NCBI RefSeq assembly: GCF_028369295.1 | Contig: NZ_JAQMYP010000073.1 | Coordinates: 1-40,271 of the forward strand | Length of the DNA stretch: 40,271 nucleotides | Direction of reading: 5' to 3' | DNA from: Streptomyces sp. HD | GTDB taxonomy: Bacteria; Actinomycetota; Actinomycetes; Streptomycetales; Streptomycetaceae | In this document: one piece after another, positions 16,815 to 24,789 of the stretch | Layout of the letters: each line of letters opens with the position of its first letter | Position numbering within the stretch: position 1 is the first letter of the stretch | Position numbers and translations under genes: made by a program | The notes under the pieces: generated by a model | What the model was told of the DNA's origin: nothing | Databases searched by the model: none | Seen by the model: the letters and a program-made list of their open reading frames with translations, nothing else

Positions 16815-17533
16815 TCAGCGCCTCAGGTTCGCGGCGGCCTCGGCGGCGACGACACGGTCGCGTCCCGACCGGGTGAACCGCCCCGCCGACAACCACCCGT
16901 CGGCAAGCGTGCGCACCGCCTGGACGAAGAGGCCGGTGGTTGCGAAGGGAGCCTGGTTCCAGAGCACGTCGAGGAAGGTCAGGCCGTCGGGGCGGGCGCG
17001 GTTCGGGACGCCGGAGTCGGCCGCGCCGAAGACGATGACCGGCTCGGAGCGCCTGAAGTAGGCGTGGTAGCAGGTGTCGTCGGCGATGTGGAACGGGGCG
17101 AGGGTCAGGCCGTGGGTCGTGAAGTGGAGCGGGCGGCCCCTCGGGGGCGATCGCGTCGGCCAGATCGCCCCCGAGGGTGACGTGCTCGTAGAAGGAGAAG
17201 GTGCGGAGACCCGGCTCGGGGCTGCGGGCGACCAGGAGGACCGGTCCGTAGAAGAGTGACTGGGCGGTGGGGTCGTCCAGGGCTCTTTCGATGCGCAGGC
17301 GGTAGGGGGCCAGGACCGCCACTCGGTCGCCGCGCCGCCAGCTCCGGCTCACGGTGAAGTAGCTGCCCGGCACGACCGGGGCGTCCACCCGTTGCCGGAT
17401 CCCGTTGACGGTGACGGTGAAGCCCGCCGTAGCCCAGGACGGCAACCGGAGCCCCGCACGGTGTCGATCCGGGCCACGTTGTCGGTCCTGCCGGCGTGGA
17501 CGCGGATGTACGGGTGGTCCAGCTCATGAGCGG
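16815..17533 (-). pseudogene. GH127-like (DUF1680) glycosidase, C-terminal part, frameshifted
   Basis: The first piece on the minus strand (about 17445 to 17140) reads FTVTVNGIRQRV, GSYFTVSRSWRRGD and LDDPTAQSLFYGPVLLVARS. The frame then changes near 17135. In the new frame it continues PLHFTTHGLTLAPFHIADDT, YHAYFRRSEPVIVFGAADSG, LTFLDVLWNQAPFATTGLFV and ends ADGWLSAGRFTRS...NLRR with TGA at 16815. This is the C-terminal beta-sandwich end of actinobacterial beta-L-arabinofuranosidase-like proteins. The N-terminal catalytic (alpha/alpha)6 barrel is missing; before 17450 only short uncertain segments remain. So there is both a 5' truncation and a frameshift. The intact ancestor would have fitted the glycan-degrading theme of the window. 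Confidence 0.65.
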
Positions 17534-17674
17534 CCGCCGCCCGGGGTCAGAGTGAAAGCGCCGCCGCGCGCCTGTGTGCCACCTGTGCACCCATGCGCGG
17601 GGCGCTCTCAACGTGCCTGCTGGTCACACTGATGAGCATCGGCTTCACCCGCGTCCAGCGGCAGGGGGTTTGGT

Positions 17675-19243
17675 ATGACAGCATCACACACGACTCGGAA
17701 ACACAGAGGAATTCTCCGGAGAGCGGACGCGCCGGCGGCCTCCGTGGGGCGCGGGCGGCGGGCGTGGACCTGGAGCCGGTCCGGGGTCCGGACGAGGTGG
17801 CTCCTGCTGGGCGTCTGCCTGATCATGAGCGCCTTCGGCTCCAGCACCACATCCATGGCCGCAGCCACCAAGCCGTCGGCCCAGCAATGCGACGAGGTCC
17901 CGACCGGCGTCGCCGCCCACGATCACTGGCTGAGGTTCACGGTGCCGACCGGGCTCATGCCGGACCCCCAGTTCGACGGACGCCCGGCGAGGATCCAGGT
18001 GCATCGCGTTCAGCCGGTGTACGCGAACGGCAAATGCCCAGAAGTGCCCAACAGGGCCGCGGTGCTGATCCACGGCCGCAGCGTCACCGCCTCGCCATCC
18101 TTCGACCTGCGCCAGGCCGCCCCGGAAGGTGGCTCGCTCAGTGTGCAGGACGGACTCGCGCGAGCGGGAATCGACACCTTCGCCCCGAACCTGCTCGGCT
18201 ACGGCCGCTCGACGCGCTTCGACGATGGCCTGAACGATCCCGGCAACGCGAGCCTCAGGCCCTACCTCGCGGACGGCACCTGTCCGTACCCCGAGGGGTG
18301 CGACCGCACCCACAACCCGATCTTCACCCTTGATCAGCAGGGGACCCTGCTCCTGACCAATCCGCTGGGCGGGGAGCGGCGCGCGCACTCAAGCAATCAC
18401 CGCTTCGCGCGCATGGACGTCTGGGTACGCGACATCCGCCAGGTCATCGACGACGCCATCACGCGCGCGCAGCCGACGGACGGCAAGGTCACCCTGGTCG
18501 GCTATTCGCTCGGCGGACCGCGCGTCGGGCGGACGCTGTACGCAGCCAACCCCAACCCGCTCCTGCCCGGAAGCGCCGACGTCATCGCGAAGGTCAACCG
18601 TGCCGTGTTCATGTCGTCGCTCTTCGGTGGTCCGACTGAGGAGACGGAGCCCTCGACGGGCTTCGTCACGTTCCCGCTGACGCTTGACCGCCGCCCGGGG
18701 GCACCGGTGCTGCCGCCGGCTCGCGAGGCCCTGTGCACCGGGCGGGTCGTCCCCGGCAGCCAGGATCAGTTCTGGAAGCAGATCATGGAGGAGGACACCG
18801 AGGGGCGGAACTGGGGAGGGGACGACCCCGGCAACCCGACCGGTCTCAATCGCTCGCCGACGTTCTCCAATTACGGCTGGAACACCGCCGTCGCGGGGCA
18901 GCTGACCCCGCCCACGCTGGTCCTCCACGGTCTCGACGACGCCACCGCGCCGCCGGCCAACGCGCCCGCCATCTACAACGCGCTCCCGGCGTCGATGACG
19001 AACAAGGTGCTCGTACAGGTTCAGTGCGCCAGCCACCAGATGCCGATGGAGGGCTGCTCCGGCCCGCGCTGCACACCGGAGTCCGGAACGCCCTACGGCG
19101 GGCGCCCCGGCGAACCGTGGGCCGGTCCCCATGCCACGGTCAAGGCGGCGCTGACTGAGTGGATCACGAGCGGAACCTTCAACGGCGCCGCGAACGGACA
19201 GTTCACCGTCGACGAAAGCGGCGTGGCCAGCGCCAGTCCGTAG
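17675..19243 (+). CDS. secreted alpha/beta-hydrolase
   Basis: This is a 522-residue predicted exported hydrolase. The ATG at 17675 follows AGGGGGTTTGGT. A long basic N-region and a hydrophobic segment (WLLLGVCLIMSAFGS, about residues 42-56) serve as signal. The alpha/beta-hydrolase core has the oxyanion strand VLIHG, nucleophile S278 in GYSLGG, acid D421 or D422 (VLHGLDDATAP) and His454 (CASHQMP). Several Cys suggest disulfides, in line with an outside location. The family covers lipases, esterases and tripeptidyl peptidases; the large insertions between strands do not let me choose. It is flanked by two broken genes and appears to be transcribed alone. Confidence 0.85.
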   Translation: MTASHTTRKHRGILRRADAPAASVGRGRRAWTWSRSGVRTRWLLLGVCLIMSAFGSSTTSMAAATKPSAQQCDEVPTGVAAHDHWLRFTVPTGLMPDPQFDGRPARIQVHRVQPVYANGKCPEVPNRAAVLIHGRSVTASPSFDLRQAAPEGGSLSVQDGLARAGIDTFAPNLLGYGRSTRFDDGLNDPGNASLRPYLADGTCPYPEGCDRTHNPIFTLDQQGTLLLTNPLGGERRAHSSNHRFARMDVWVRDIRQVIDDAITRAQPTDGKVTLVGYSLGGPRVGRTLYAANPNPLLPGSADVIAKVNRAVFMSSLFGGPTEETEPSTGFVTFPLTLDRRPGAPVLPPAREALCTGRVVPGSQDQFWKQIMEEDTEGRNWGGDDPGNPTGLNRSPTFSNYGWNTAVAGQLTPPTLVLHGLDDATAPPANAPAIYNALPASMTNKVLVQVQCASHQMPMEGCSGPRCTPESGTPYGGRPGEPWAGPHATVKAALTEWITSGTFNGAANGQFTVDESGVASASP

Positions 19244-19272
19244 GGAGGGGCGACCATCCCATCCTGTTCCAT

Positions 19273-19296
19273 ATTGCGGAATATGTATTCCGTAAT
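19273..19296. promoter_or_regulatory. palindromic operator upstream of dead SDR gene
   Basis: ATTGCGGAATA (19273-19283) and TATTCCGTAAT (19286-19296) form a 24-bp dyad with one mismatch. It is A+T-rich in a G+C-rich background and lies 61-84 bases before the ATG of the SDR remnant. The form suits a dimeric one-component regulator such as an IclR- or TetR-type protein; the regulator is not in this window. Confidence 0.5.
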
Positions 19297-19356
19297 AGCG
19301 ACAGATTGAGCTCCGGCTCTCACCACGTCAGCGATCAATTCCGTTAGGAGTCGCAG

Positions 19357-19549
19357 ATGGGTGAGAGCCGAGTAGCGCTGGTCACGGGTTCGTCGTCCAG
19401 CGCCGCGGCGGGCAAGGAGCTCGCCGCCGAACCGCCCGACGCCGTGTACGTGCAGGGCAGTGGCCGATCCGGCGGACGCGGGGCAGATCGCGCGGGAGAC
19501 GATCGAGATGTACGGCCGGCTCGGCATCCTGGTGAACAACCCACGGAAC
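19357..19549 (+). pseudogene. short-chain dehydrogenase/reductase (SDR) remnant
   Basis: Behind GTTAGGAG the frame starts MGESRVALVTGSSS, the Rossmann opening of SDR enzymes, then keeps only KELAAE of the next helix. Another frame (from about 19460) gives ADPADAGQIARETIEMYGRL-GILVNN, the segment before the NNAG motif. The parts between are deleted or shifted. The catalytic Ser-Tyr-Lys region is absent. The remnant ends at the 3' end of the opposite-strand membrane gene, so a deletion joined the two loci. A well-preserved operator remains upstream. Confidence 0.65.
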
Positions 19550-19957
19550 TCAGCGTCGAGGACGGCGGCGGTGGCTGAAAGCCGTCACCGCCAGGGCGGT
19601 CAGGACGAGCACTCCCGCCGTTTCGACGTACAGGGTCGGGCGGACCAGGTCCGCGTCGATGGACTCGTCGAATCCGAACAGGCCCGTGGTGAGGCTCAGG
19701 AACAGTGCGCCCAGCGTGCCGGCCGTGAACAGCGCGGTGACGGCGGCGACCGGGCCGAGCCCGCGTACGGGCGTGACCAGCAGCGCCAGGGCGAGCAGGA
19801 TGCCGACGACGCCGGTGAGCAGGAAGAGCGGCCCGATGGTGGTGAGGTCCCGGTAGCCCTCGGCCCACAGGCGCAGATGGATCGCGGCCATCGCCGCCGT
19901 CAGCCCGGCGCCGGCCAGGCGCAGGACGAGCCTCACGGCCGCTCCGTCAGTAGCCAT
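19550..19957 (-). CDS. four-helix integral membrane protein
   Basis: This 135-residue protein has about four predicted membrane helices: LRLAGAGLTAAMAAIHLRLW, TIGPLFLLTGVVGILLALAL, GPVAAVTALFTAGTLGALFL and LYVETAGVLVLTALAVTAF. It ends in a short basic tail. There is no catalytic motif; one His (AAIHLRLW) lies in the first helix. Its ATG overlaps the end of the cupredoxin gene by 11 bases (ATGGCTACTGA), so the two are almost certainly co-translated. Similar small proteins are often found beside cupredoxins in actinomycetes, but the function is not established. Role by context only: partner of the copper lipoprotein. Confidence 0.75.
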   Translation of the reverse strand: MATDGAAVRLVLRLAGAGLTAAMAAIHLRLWAEGYRDLTTIGPLFLLTGVVGILLALALLVTPVRGLGPVAAVTALFTAGTLGALFLSLTTGLFGFDESIDADLVRPTLYVETAGVLVLTALAVTAFSHRRRPRR

Positions 19958-20411
19958 TGCCCGGAGAGGTGTTGTTGTTGCCGGACGGTGCCGGGGCTCC
20001 GCCCACGGTGATGTCCGTCTTCATGCCGCGGTCCTTGTGCCCGTCGACCGGGCAGTAGACCTCGTACGAGCCGGACTTCAGGGTCACCGTGAGGGTCGTG
20101 GACTGACCCGGCTCAATCGTCTTGCTGCGGTTCTCGCCGCCGGGGCCCTCGATTTCGATGGCGTGGTCGTGCGAGCCCGTGTTCTTCGCGGTGAAGGTGT
20201 ACTGGCCGGGCTGGAACTTCTCCGTCGAGAGCTTGATGTGGAAGTCGGACAGCTCCGCCGCGACCTGGGTGCCAGTGCCAACGGTGTTGCTGGTGCCGCT
20301 GTCGTCACTGCTGGTGTCGTCACCGCCGCCTCCACAGGCGGCAAGCAGGGCGGTCAGACCGCCGGCGGCCACGCCTAGGAGCACGCTGCGGCGCATGTGC
20401 GGGATGGTCAT
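19947..20411 (-). CDS. cupredoxin-like copper lipoprotein
   Basis: This is a 154-residue exported lipoprotein. The ATG at 20411 (MTIPHMRRSVLLG) has GGAGG about nine bases upstream. The signal ends in the lipobox L-L-A-A-C, followed by a Gly/Ser/Asp-rich linker. The C-terminal domain (about 55-140) is a plastocyanin/amicyanin fold with the type-1 copper ligands in place: His in the GSHDHAIEIEG segment and the C-x4-H-x4-M loop (CPVDGHKDRGM). It should bind one copper and pass electrons or hold copper at the outer face of the membrane. It overlaps the membrane protein downstream and diverges from an ECF sigma/anti-sigma pair, which probably controls it. Confidence 0.9.
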   Translation of the reverse strand: MTIPHMRRSVLLGVAAGGLTALLAACGGGGDDTSSDDSGTSNTVGTGTQVAAELSDFHIKLSTEKFQPGQYTFTAKNTGSHDHAIEIEGPGGENRSKTIEPGQSTTLTVTLKSGSYEVYCPVDGHKDRGMKTDITVGGAPAPSGNNNTSPGNGY

Positions 20412-20552
20412 GAGTCGGTCCTCCGGGTCGTCCCCCCGCAAGGGGTACGACGCTGCCGGGCCGAAGGATTGCGGCCCCCGGGATCGCGCGGGCGGAGAAT
20501 GGACGTAAGGACGTCAGGCAATCCCTTCAGGGCGGCGGAACGTATCCCTGGT

Positions 20553-21128
20553 ATGTGGCGCAAGGGCCTCTCCGTCGGGCGGGTCCCCGACGAGGCACTG
20601 CTCACCGGTCTGACGACGGGCGATCCGGAGCTCGCCGTCGCGTTTGTGCGCCGCTTCCAGCGCACGGTCTTCGGCGTGGCCCTCTCCGTCCTCGGCGACC
20701 CCCAGCTCGCCGAGGACGTCGCCCAGCAGACCTTCGAGCGGGCCTGGCGGCACGCACAGATGTACGACTCCCGACGTGGCTCCGTACAGTCCTGGCTGAC
20801 TACGATCGCGCACAACCTCGCGATCGACGCGGTACGGGCCCGGCGGGCGAGCCCGGTCGACCCGGAGGACCTGGACGCGCTGCTCGGCAGCGTGACCGAG
20901 ACGCCGGAGCGGCGGGCGCTCGCCGACGACAGCGCGGAGCGGGTCCGGCGAGCGGTGGCGGAGCTGCCCCGGGAGCAGGCGCGGGCCCTGGTGATGGCCG
21001 GGATCTACGGGATGACGGCGCGAGAGGTCGCGGACGCGGAGGGCGTTCCGCTGGGTACGGCGAAGACCCGGATCCGGACCGGGACGCTCAAGGCACGAGC
21101 CCTCCTCGAAGCGGCGGAGAAGCGGTGA
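20553..21128 (+). CDS. ECF-family RNA polymerase sigma factor
   Basis: This is an ECF sigma factor of about 191 residues. Region 2 is clear: FVRRFQRTVFGVALSVLGDP, then AEDVAQQTFERAWRHA, and the 2.4-like LTTIAHNLAIDAVRARRA. Region 4 reads LPREQARALVMAGIYGMTAR, EVADAEGVPLGTAKTRIRTG, which is the promoter -35 reader. I placed the start at ATG 20553 because homologous sigma factors begin shortly before the DEALL helix; an ATG at 20499 in the same frame is possible. The stop overlaps the anti-sigma start (GTGA), so the pair is translationally coupled. The pair resembles SigK/RskA-like systems. GGAAC at 20537-20541 is a typical ECF -35 element and could mark autoregulation. Confidence 0.9.
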   Translation: MWRKGLSVGRVPDEALLTGLTTGDPELAVAFVRRFQRTVFGVALSVLGDPQLAEDVAQQTFERAWRHAQMYDSRRGSVQSWLTTIAHNLAIDAVRARRASPVDPEDLDALLGSVTETPERRALADDSAERVRRAVAELPREQARALVMAGIYGMTAREVADAEGVPLGTAKTRIRTGTLKARALLEAAEKR

Positions 21129-21799
21129 GCGGCATGGAGTGCGAGCGGCTGCGGGAGCAGGACGCCGAGCTGGCGCTCGGGGTCCTGCCGGCCCGCGAGC
21201 GCGCCGAGGCGTTGGCCCATCTGGACCGCTGCCCGGACTGCCGGGAGCACATCGAGCGGCTGACGGTGGTCGGGGACGGTCTGCTCGCGCTGCTGCCGGG
21301 CGCCGAGCCGCCGCTCGGTTTCGAGAGCCGGGTCGTACGGGCCCTGGGTGCGGCGCCCGCGCCGAAGCGGCGCAGGTACCGGCTACGGCTGGCGGCGGCC
21401 GCCGTGGCCGCGGCCCTGGCCTGCGGTTTCGGCGGATGGGCGGTCGGCACGCTGGTCGAGACGGCGCCGGCGTCGGTCTCCCAGCAGGCGGACGGCGGTC
21501 TGCGGGAGGCGACCCTGGTCGCCGACGGCCACGAGGTGGGCCGTATCTATGTTCATCACGGTGACGAGGGCTGGGTGTACATGTCCGTCGACCTGGACGG
21601 GAACGGCCGGGGCCCGGTGCGCTGTCTGCTCGTCCATGCCGACGGATCGACGGTCCCGGTGGGCTCCTTCCCACTCAAGGACGGCTACGGATCCTGGGGC
21701 GGGCCGACCACGACCGACCACCCGACGACACTGACCGGTGCCCGCCTGACCGCCCCGGACGGAAGCGTCCTGGCCACCGCGAGCTTCCCGACGGACTAG
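21125..21799 (+). CDS. transmembrane zinc anti-sigma factor (RskA-like)
   Basis: This 224-residue protein starts with GTG 21125 inside the sigma stop (ATG 21134 is an alternative). The N-terminal anti-sigma domain holds the zinc motif H-x3-C-x2-C (HLDRCPDC), which clamps sigma regions 2 and 4. One transmembrane helix follows at about 88-108 (LAAAAVAAALACGFGGWAVG). The outer C-terminal domain (VGRIYVHHGDEGWVYMSVDL and beyond) matches the RskA/anti-sigma-K type. Such proteins release sigma after cleavage of the outer domain or after a redox or metal signal. Its likely partner is the sigma factor just before it, and the divergent cupredoxin operon is a plausible target. Confidence 0.88.
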   Translation: MSGMECERLREQDAELALGVLPARERAEALAHLDRCPDCREHIERLTVVGDGLLALLPGAEPPLGFESRVVRALGAAPAPKRRRYRLRLAAAAVAAALACGFGGWAVGTLVETAPASVSQQADGGLREATLVADGHEVGRIYVHHGDEGWVYMSVDLDGNGRGPVRCLLVHADGSTVPVGSFPLKDGYGSWGGPTTTDHPTTLTGARLTAPDGSVLATASFPTD

Positions 21800-21945
21800 G
21801 CACCAGGGCGAGCGGGTTCCGGGTCATTCCGGAGAGTGACGGAGACCGAGCGGACCGCCACCGGCCGGGGCCCGCTCCCGTACAGTTCGTCGCAACAGCG
21901 GTCGAACACGGCCGGGCCCAGCAGCAGTTGAGCGAGGAAGAAGTC

Positions 21946-23277
21946 TTGGACGCAGAAGCCGGTCCCGATTCCCCTTCACAAGCCCCCGCGACGGAGCGAC
22001 CGGTCCCCACGGCCGATCCCGAACTCGTGAAGCGGTGGCATTCGACGGGAGGCGAGCTGGTCGAGCTGCTGTCCCAGGTGCGGGAGAAGGTCGGCGGCGT
22101 GGCCGGGGTCCGCCTCGGGGCGGGCCTCACCGTTCTCGTCACCGATCCGCAGGCGGTCCAGCACGTACTCGCTCGCCACCCGGAGCAGTACGTCAAGCGC
22201 TCCCACCGTGCCCGCCTGCTCATCGGCGACGGTGTCATGGCCGCCACCGGTGAGGCGTGGAAGCGGCAACGGCGCTTGCTGCAGTCCCAGTTCACCGGCA
22301 CCGGGATGCGCCGCTACGAACAGCGCATCATCGAGGCGACCCGGACCACCGCCGGGCGCTGGGAGGCGTACGCACGGACCGGCGCGACCTTCGACGTCGG
22401 CCAGGAGATGCACCGCTTCGCCCTGGACGCCATCTGGCGCTCCCTCACCGGGCACCCTCTCAACGACGAGACCGCGCACGAACTGGAGGCCGTGACGGCC
22501 GTGGGAGCGGCCCTCCCCTCGCTGCCTGCGGATGCCGACGAAGCCCGGGACTCGGTCGCCGACGACCTCGCCCGGATCGACGCGATCGCCGCACGCGCCA
22601 TCGAGGCCGCCCGCGGCGGGGCGGCCGGGCCCGACGGTCCGGGGCTGGTGCACATCCTGGTCGACGCCGCCACCGAACGCCCCGAGTACACCGACCAGTT
22701 GATCCGCGACGAGCTGGTCACGCTCCTTGCGGCCGGGCACGAGACCACGGCCACCACCCTGACCTGGCTCTACCTGCTGCTCGACCGGCACCCCGACGCC
22801 CGCGAGCAGGCTCTGGCCGCCGGCGACGAGGGCTCGGAGCAGCGCCGCCAGGCCGTCCAGGCCCTGGTCCACGAGACGCTCCGGCTCTATCCGTCCGCAT
22901 GGCTCCTGCCCCGCCACGCCGCCGAGGACGACACCCTTGCCGGGTACACCGTCGAGGCGGGCACCGACATCCTGGTCTGCCCGTACCTCACGCACCGCGA
23001 TCCGGAACTGTGGCCGGACCCCGAGCACTTCGCCCCCCGGCGCTTCCTCACCCCGGGCGGCCGCCCCAGTCATCCGGGCGCCTACCTCCCGTTCGGTATC
23101 GGCCCCCGCGCCTGCGTGGGACTGCAGTTCGCGCTCCGCGAGTCGACCATCCTGCTCGAACGCCTCCTTCCGGCCCACACCGTGACCTTCTCCTCCACCC
23201 CCACGAAGACGACGTACGGCATCACGGTCCGCCCGGACGGCCCGGCGCCCGCCACGCTGGGGCCTGCGCGCACCTGA
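21946..23277 (+). CDS. cytochrome P450
   Basis: This is a heme monooxygenase of about 443 residues. I prefer TTG 21946, which has GAGGAAG five bases upstream; an in-frame TTG at 21928 would add six residues. The I-helix motif is AGHETT (H265, Thr267-268), the K-helix ExxR is E310-T-L-R313, and the heme loop FGIGPRACVG puts the thiolate ligand at C390. The WKRQRRLLQSQF segment and the PERF-like FAPRRFL agree with a class resembling fatty-acid or terpene hydroxylases (CYP102/CYP4-like look) more than typical macrolide CYPs. No membrane anchor is present. Neither a ferredoxin nor a terpene or polyketide synthase lies beside it, so electron donor and substrate are unknown. Confidence 0.93.
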   Translation: MDAEAGPDSPSQAPATERPVPTADPELVKRWHSTGGELVELLSQVREKVGGVAGVRLGAGLTVLVTDPQAVQHVLARHPEQYVKRSHRARLLIGDGVMAATGEAWKRQRRLLQSQFTGTGMRRYEQRIIEATRTTAGRWEAYARTGATFDVGQEMHRFALDAIWRSLTGHPLNDETAHELEAVTAVGAALPSLPADADEARDSVADDLARIDAIAARAIEAARGGAAGPDGPGLVHILVDAATERPEYTDQLIRDELVTLLAAGHETTATTLTWLYLLLDRHPDAREQALAAGDEGSEQRRQAVQALVHETLRLYPSAWLLPRHAAEDDTLAGYTVEAGTDILVCPYLTHRDPELWPDPEHFAPRRFLTPGGRPSHPGAYLPFGIGPRACVGLQFALRESTILLERLLPAHTVTFSSTPTKTTYGITVRPDGPAPATLGPART

Positions 23278-23422
23278 CACGGACCGAGTGAAGGTCCGGA
23301 CCAACAAACACCGCACGACCCCTTCCACACCCAAGACCCTCGTGACACGCTCACCTGAGACGCCCACCTGAATTGAGTTCGCATATCTGAACCCCTTGCC
23401 AATCCAGGTGGTCGTCACCGGC

Positions 23423-23440
23423 ACATATGTCATGCGCATG
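23423..23440. promoter_or_regulatory. adjacent palindromes before lyase gene
   Basis: ACATATGT (23423-23430) directly abuts CATGCGCATG (23431-23440), both perfect palindromes, 25 bases before the lyase ATG. They may be an operator in the leader. No clear -35/-10 pair is seen nearby. Confidence 0.25.
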
Positions 23441-23464
23441 CCGATCGACAGACGGGAGTCGACC

Positions 23465-24754
23465 ATGAGTGCAAGACTCCGGCCAGGTGTCCTGCTGGTG
23501 GCCCTGGCCGCCTTCGCCTCGGGAGCCGTACCCGGCGCCTCGGCGCGAACCGAGGAACACGTGCCGAGCGCCCGGCACACCGCCGTCCCGCACACCACCG
23601 TCCTGGACGGCGCCCGTCTGCAGCGGACGAAGATCCGGCTCGATCACGGTGACCCGCAACTCCGGCGCGCCGTCGAGGCGTTGAGCGTGCGGGCCGACCG
23701 ATGGCTCGGACAGGGGCCCTGGACCGTCGTCGACAAACCCAGGCCGGCCCCCGGCGGCGACGTCCACGACTACCTCAGCCAGGCTCCGTACTGGTGGCCG
23801 TCCAAGGCCCCGACCCCGGAGAACCCCTGGGGCTGCCCGTACGAGCAGCGCGACGGCGAGCGCAACCCCGAGGTCGACTCCGGCACCGACCGCCAGGACG
23901 TCGAGAAGACCTTCGACTCCTCCTACGAGCTCGCCCTCGCCTGGTACTACACCGGCGACAAGCGGTACGCCGAGAAGGCCGGGCAGGTGCTGCGAACCTG
24001 GTTCCTCGACCCGGCCACCAGGATGAACCCGAACCTGAACCACGCCCAGTTCATCCCGTGCAAGTACGACGGCCGCGCCATCGGCATCATCGACTTCTCG
24101 CAGTCGTACACCGGCGTCCTCGACGCGCTCGCCCTGCTGGACACCGGCGCGCCGGGCTGGACCGCGAAGGACCGCACCGGCATGGCGAAATGGAACGCCG
24201 ACTTCCTCGGCTGGCTGAGGAACAGCGACTTCGGCAGGCAGGAGGCCGCCGCCACCAACAACCACGGCACCTTCTACGACATGCAGCTCGCCGGCCTCGC
24301 CCACGCGACCGGCGACGAGGGACTGGCCCGCCGTACGGTGCTGGACGCCCGCCGCAAGCGCATCGCGCCACAGATCGCGGCCGACGGCAGCCAGCCCCAG
24401 GAGCTGACCCGGACGAGGAGTTGGCACTACTCGACGTTCGACCTGGTCGCCCATACCAGGCTCGCGGCCATCGGCCGGCAGGTCGGCGTGAATCTGTGGG
24501 CCTATCAGGGGCCGGACGGGCAGAGCCTGTTCAAGGCAGTGGACTACCTCCTGCCCGCCGCGACGGGGGCCGACGCCTGGCCGCATCCCGAGCTGGAATT
24601 CCGCCGGTACGCGGCGACCGACCTCGTGCACGCGGCCGCCGACGCCGGGGACCGGCAGGCGCAACGGGCCGTTCCGCTGCTGGAGGAGCCGCCGGGCGGT
24701 GACCTGTGGGCCCTGCGTCCGGCGGCGGAACAGCTGGACTCGATCGCGGGCTGA
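23465..24754 (+). CDS. secreted alginate-lyase-superfamily polysaccharide lyase
   Basis: This is a 430-residue exported protein. The ATG at 23465 follows CGGGAG. Signal peptide: MSARLRPGVLLVALAAFASG..ASA. The mature protein matches the alginate lyase (PF05426-type) alpha/alpha-barrel family: YLSQAPYWWPSKAPTPENPW, the DFSQSYTGVLDAL helix, the NNHGTFYDMQL active-site segment with Asn and His, and SWHYSTFDL with His-Tyr. These enzymes cleave uronate chains by beta-elimination, leaving a 4,5-unsaturated end sugar. The substrate may be alginate, glucuronan or another polyuronate; sequence alone does not decide. The gene converges on a GH88 gene, whose family removes exactly such unsaturated uronates, so the two products probably work in series outside the cell. 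Confidence 0.88.
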   Translation: MSARLRPGVLLVALAAFASGAVPGASARTEEHVPSARHTAVPHTTVLDGARLQRTKIRLDHGDPQLRRAVEALSVRADRWLGQGPWTVVDKPRPAPGGDVHDYLSQAPYWWPSKAPTPENPWGCPYEQRDGERNPEVDSGTDRQDVEKTFDSSYELALAWYYTGDKRYAEKAGQVLRTWFLDPATRMNPNLNHAQFIPCKYDGRAIGIIDFSQSYTGVLDALALLDTGAPGWTAKDRTGMAKWNADFLGWLRNSDFGRQEAAATNNHGTFYDMQLAGLAHATGDEGLARRTVLDARRKRIAPQIAADGSQPQELTRTRSWHYSTFDLVAHTRLAAIGRQVGVNLWAYQGPDGQSLFKAVDYLLPAATGADAWPHPELEFRRYAATDLVHAAADAGDRQAQRAVPLLEEPPGGDLWALRPAAEQLDSIAG

Positions 24755-24768
24755 CCAGCGCTCCTCCC

Positions 24769-24786
24769 CCCGGCCTCCCGGCCGGG
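24769..24786. terminator. bidirectional terminator between convergent lyase and GH88 genes
   Basis: CCCGGCC (24769-24775), loop TCCC, GGCCGGG (24780-24786), in the 35-base gap between the two stop codons. Position and G+C stem suit termination from both sides. Confidence 0.7.
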
Positions 24787-24789
24787 CGA

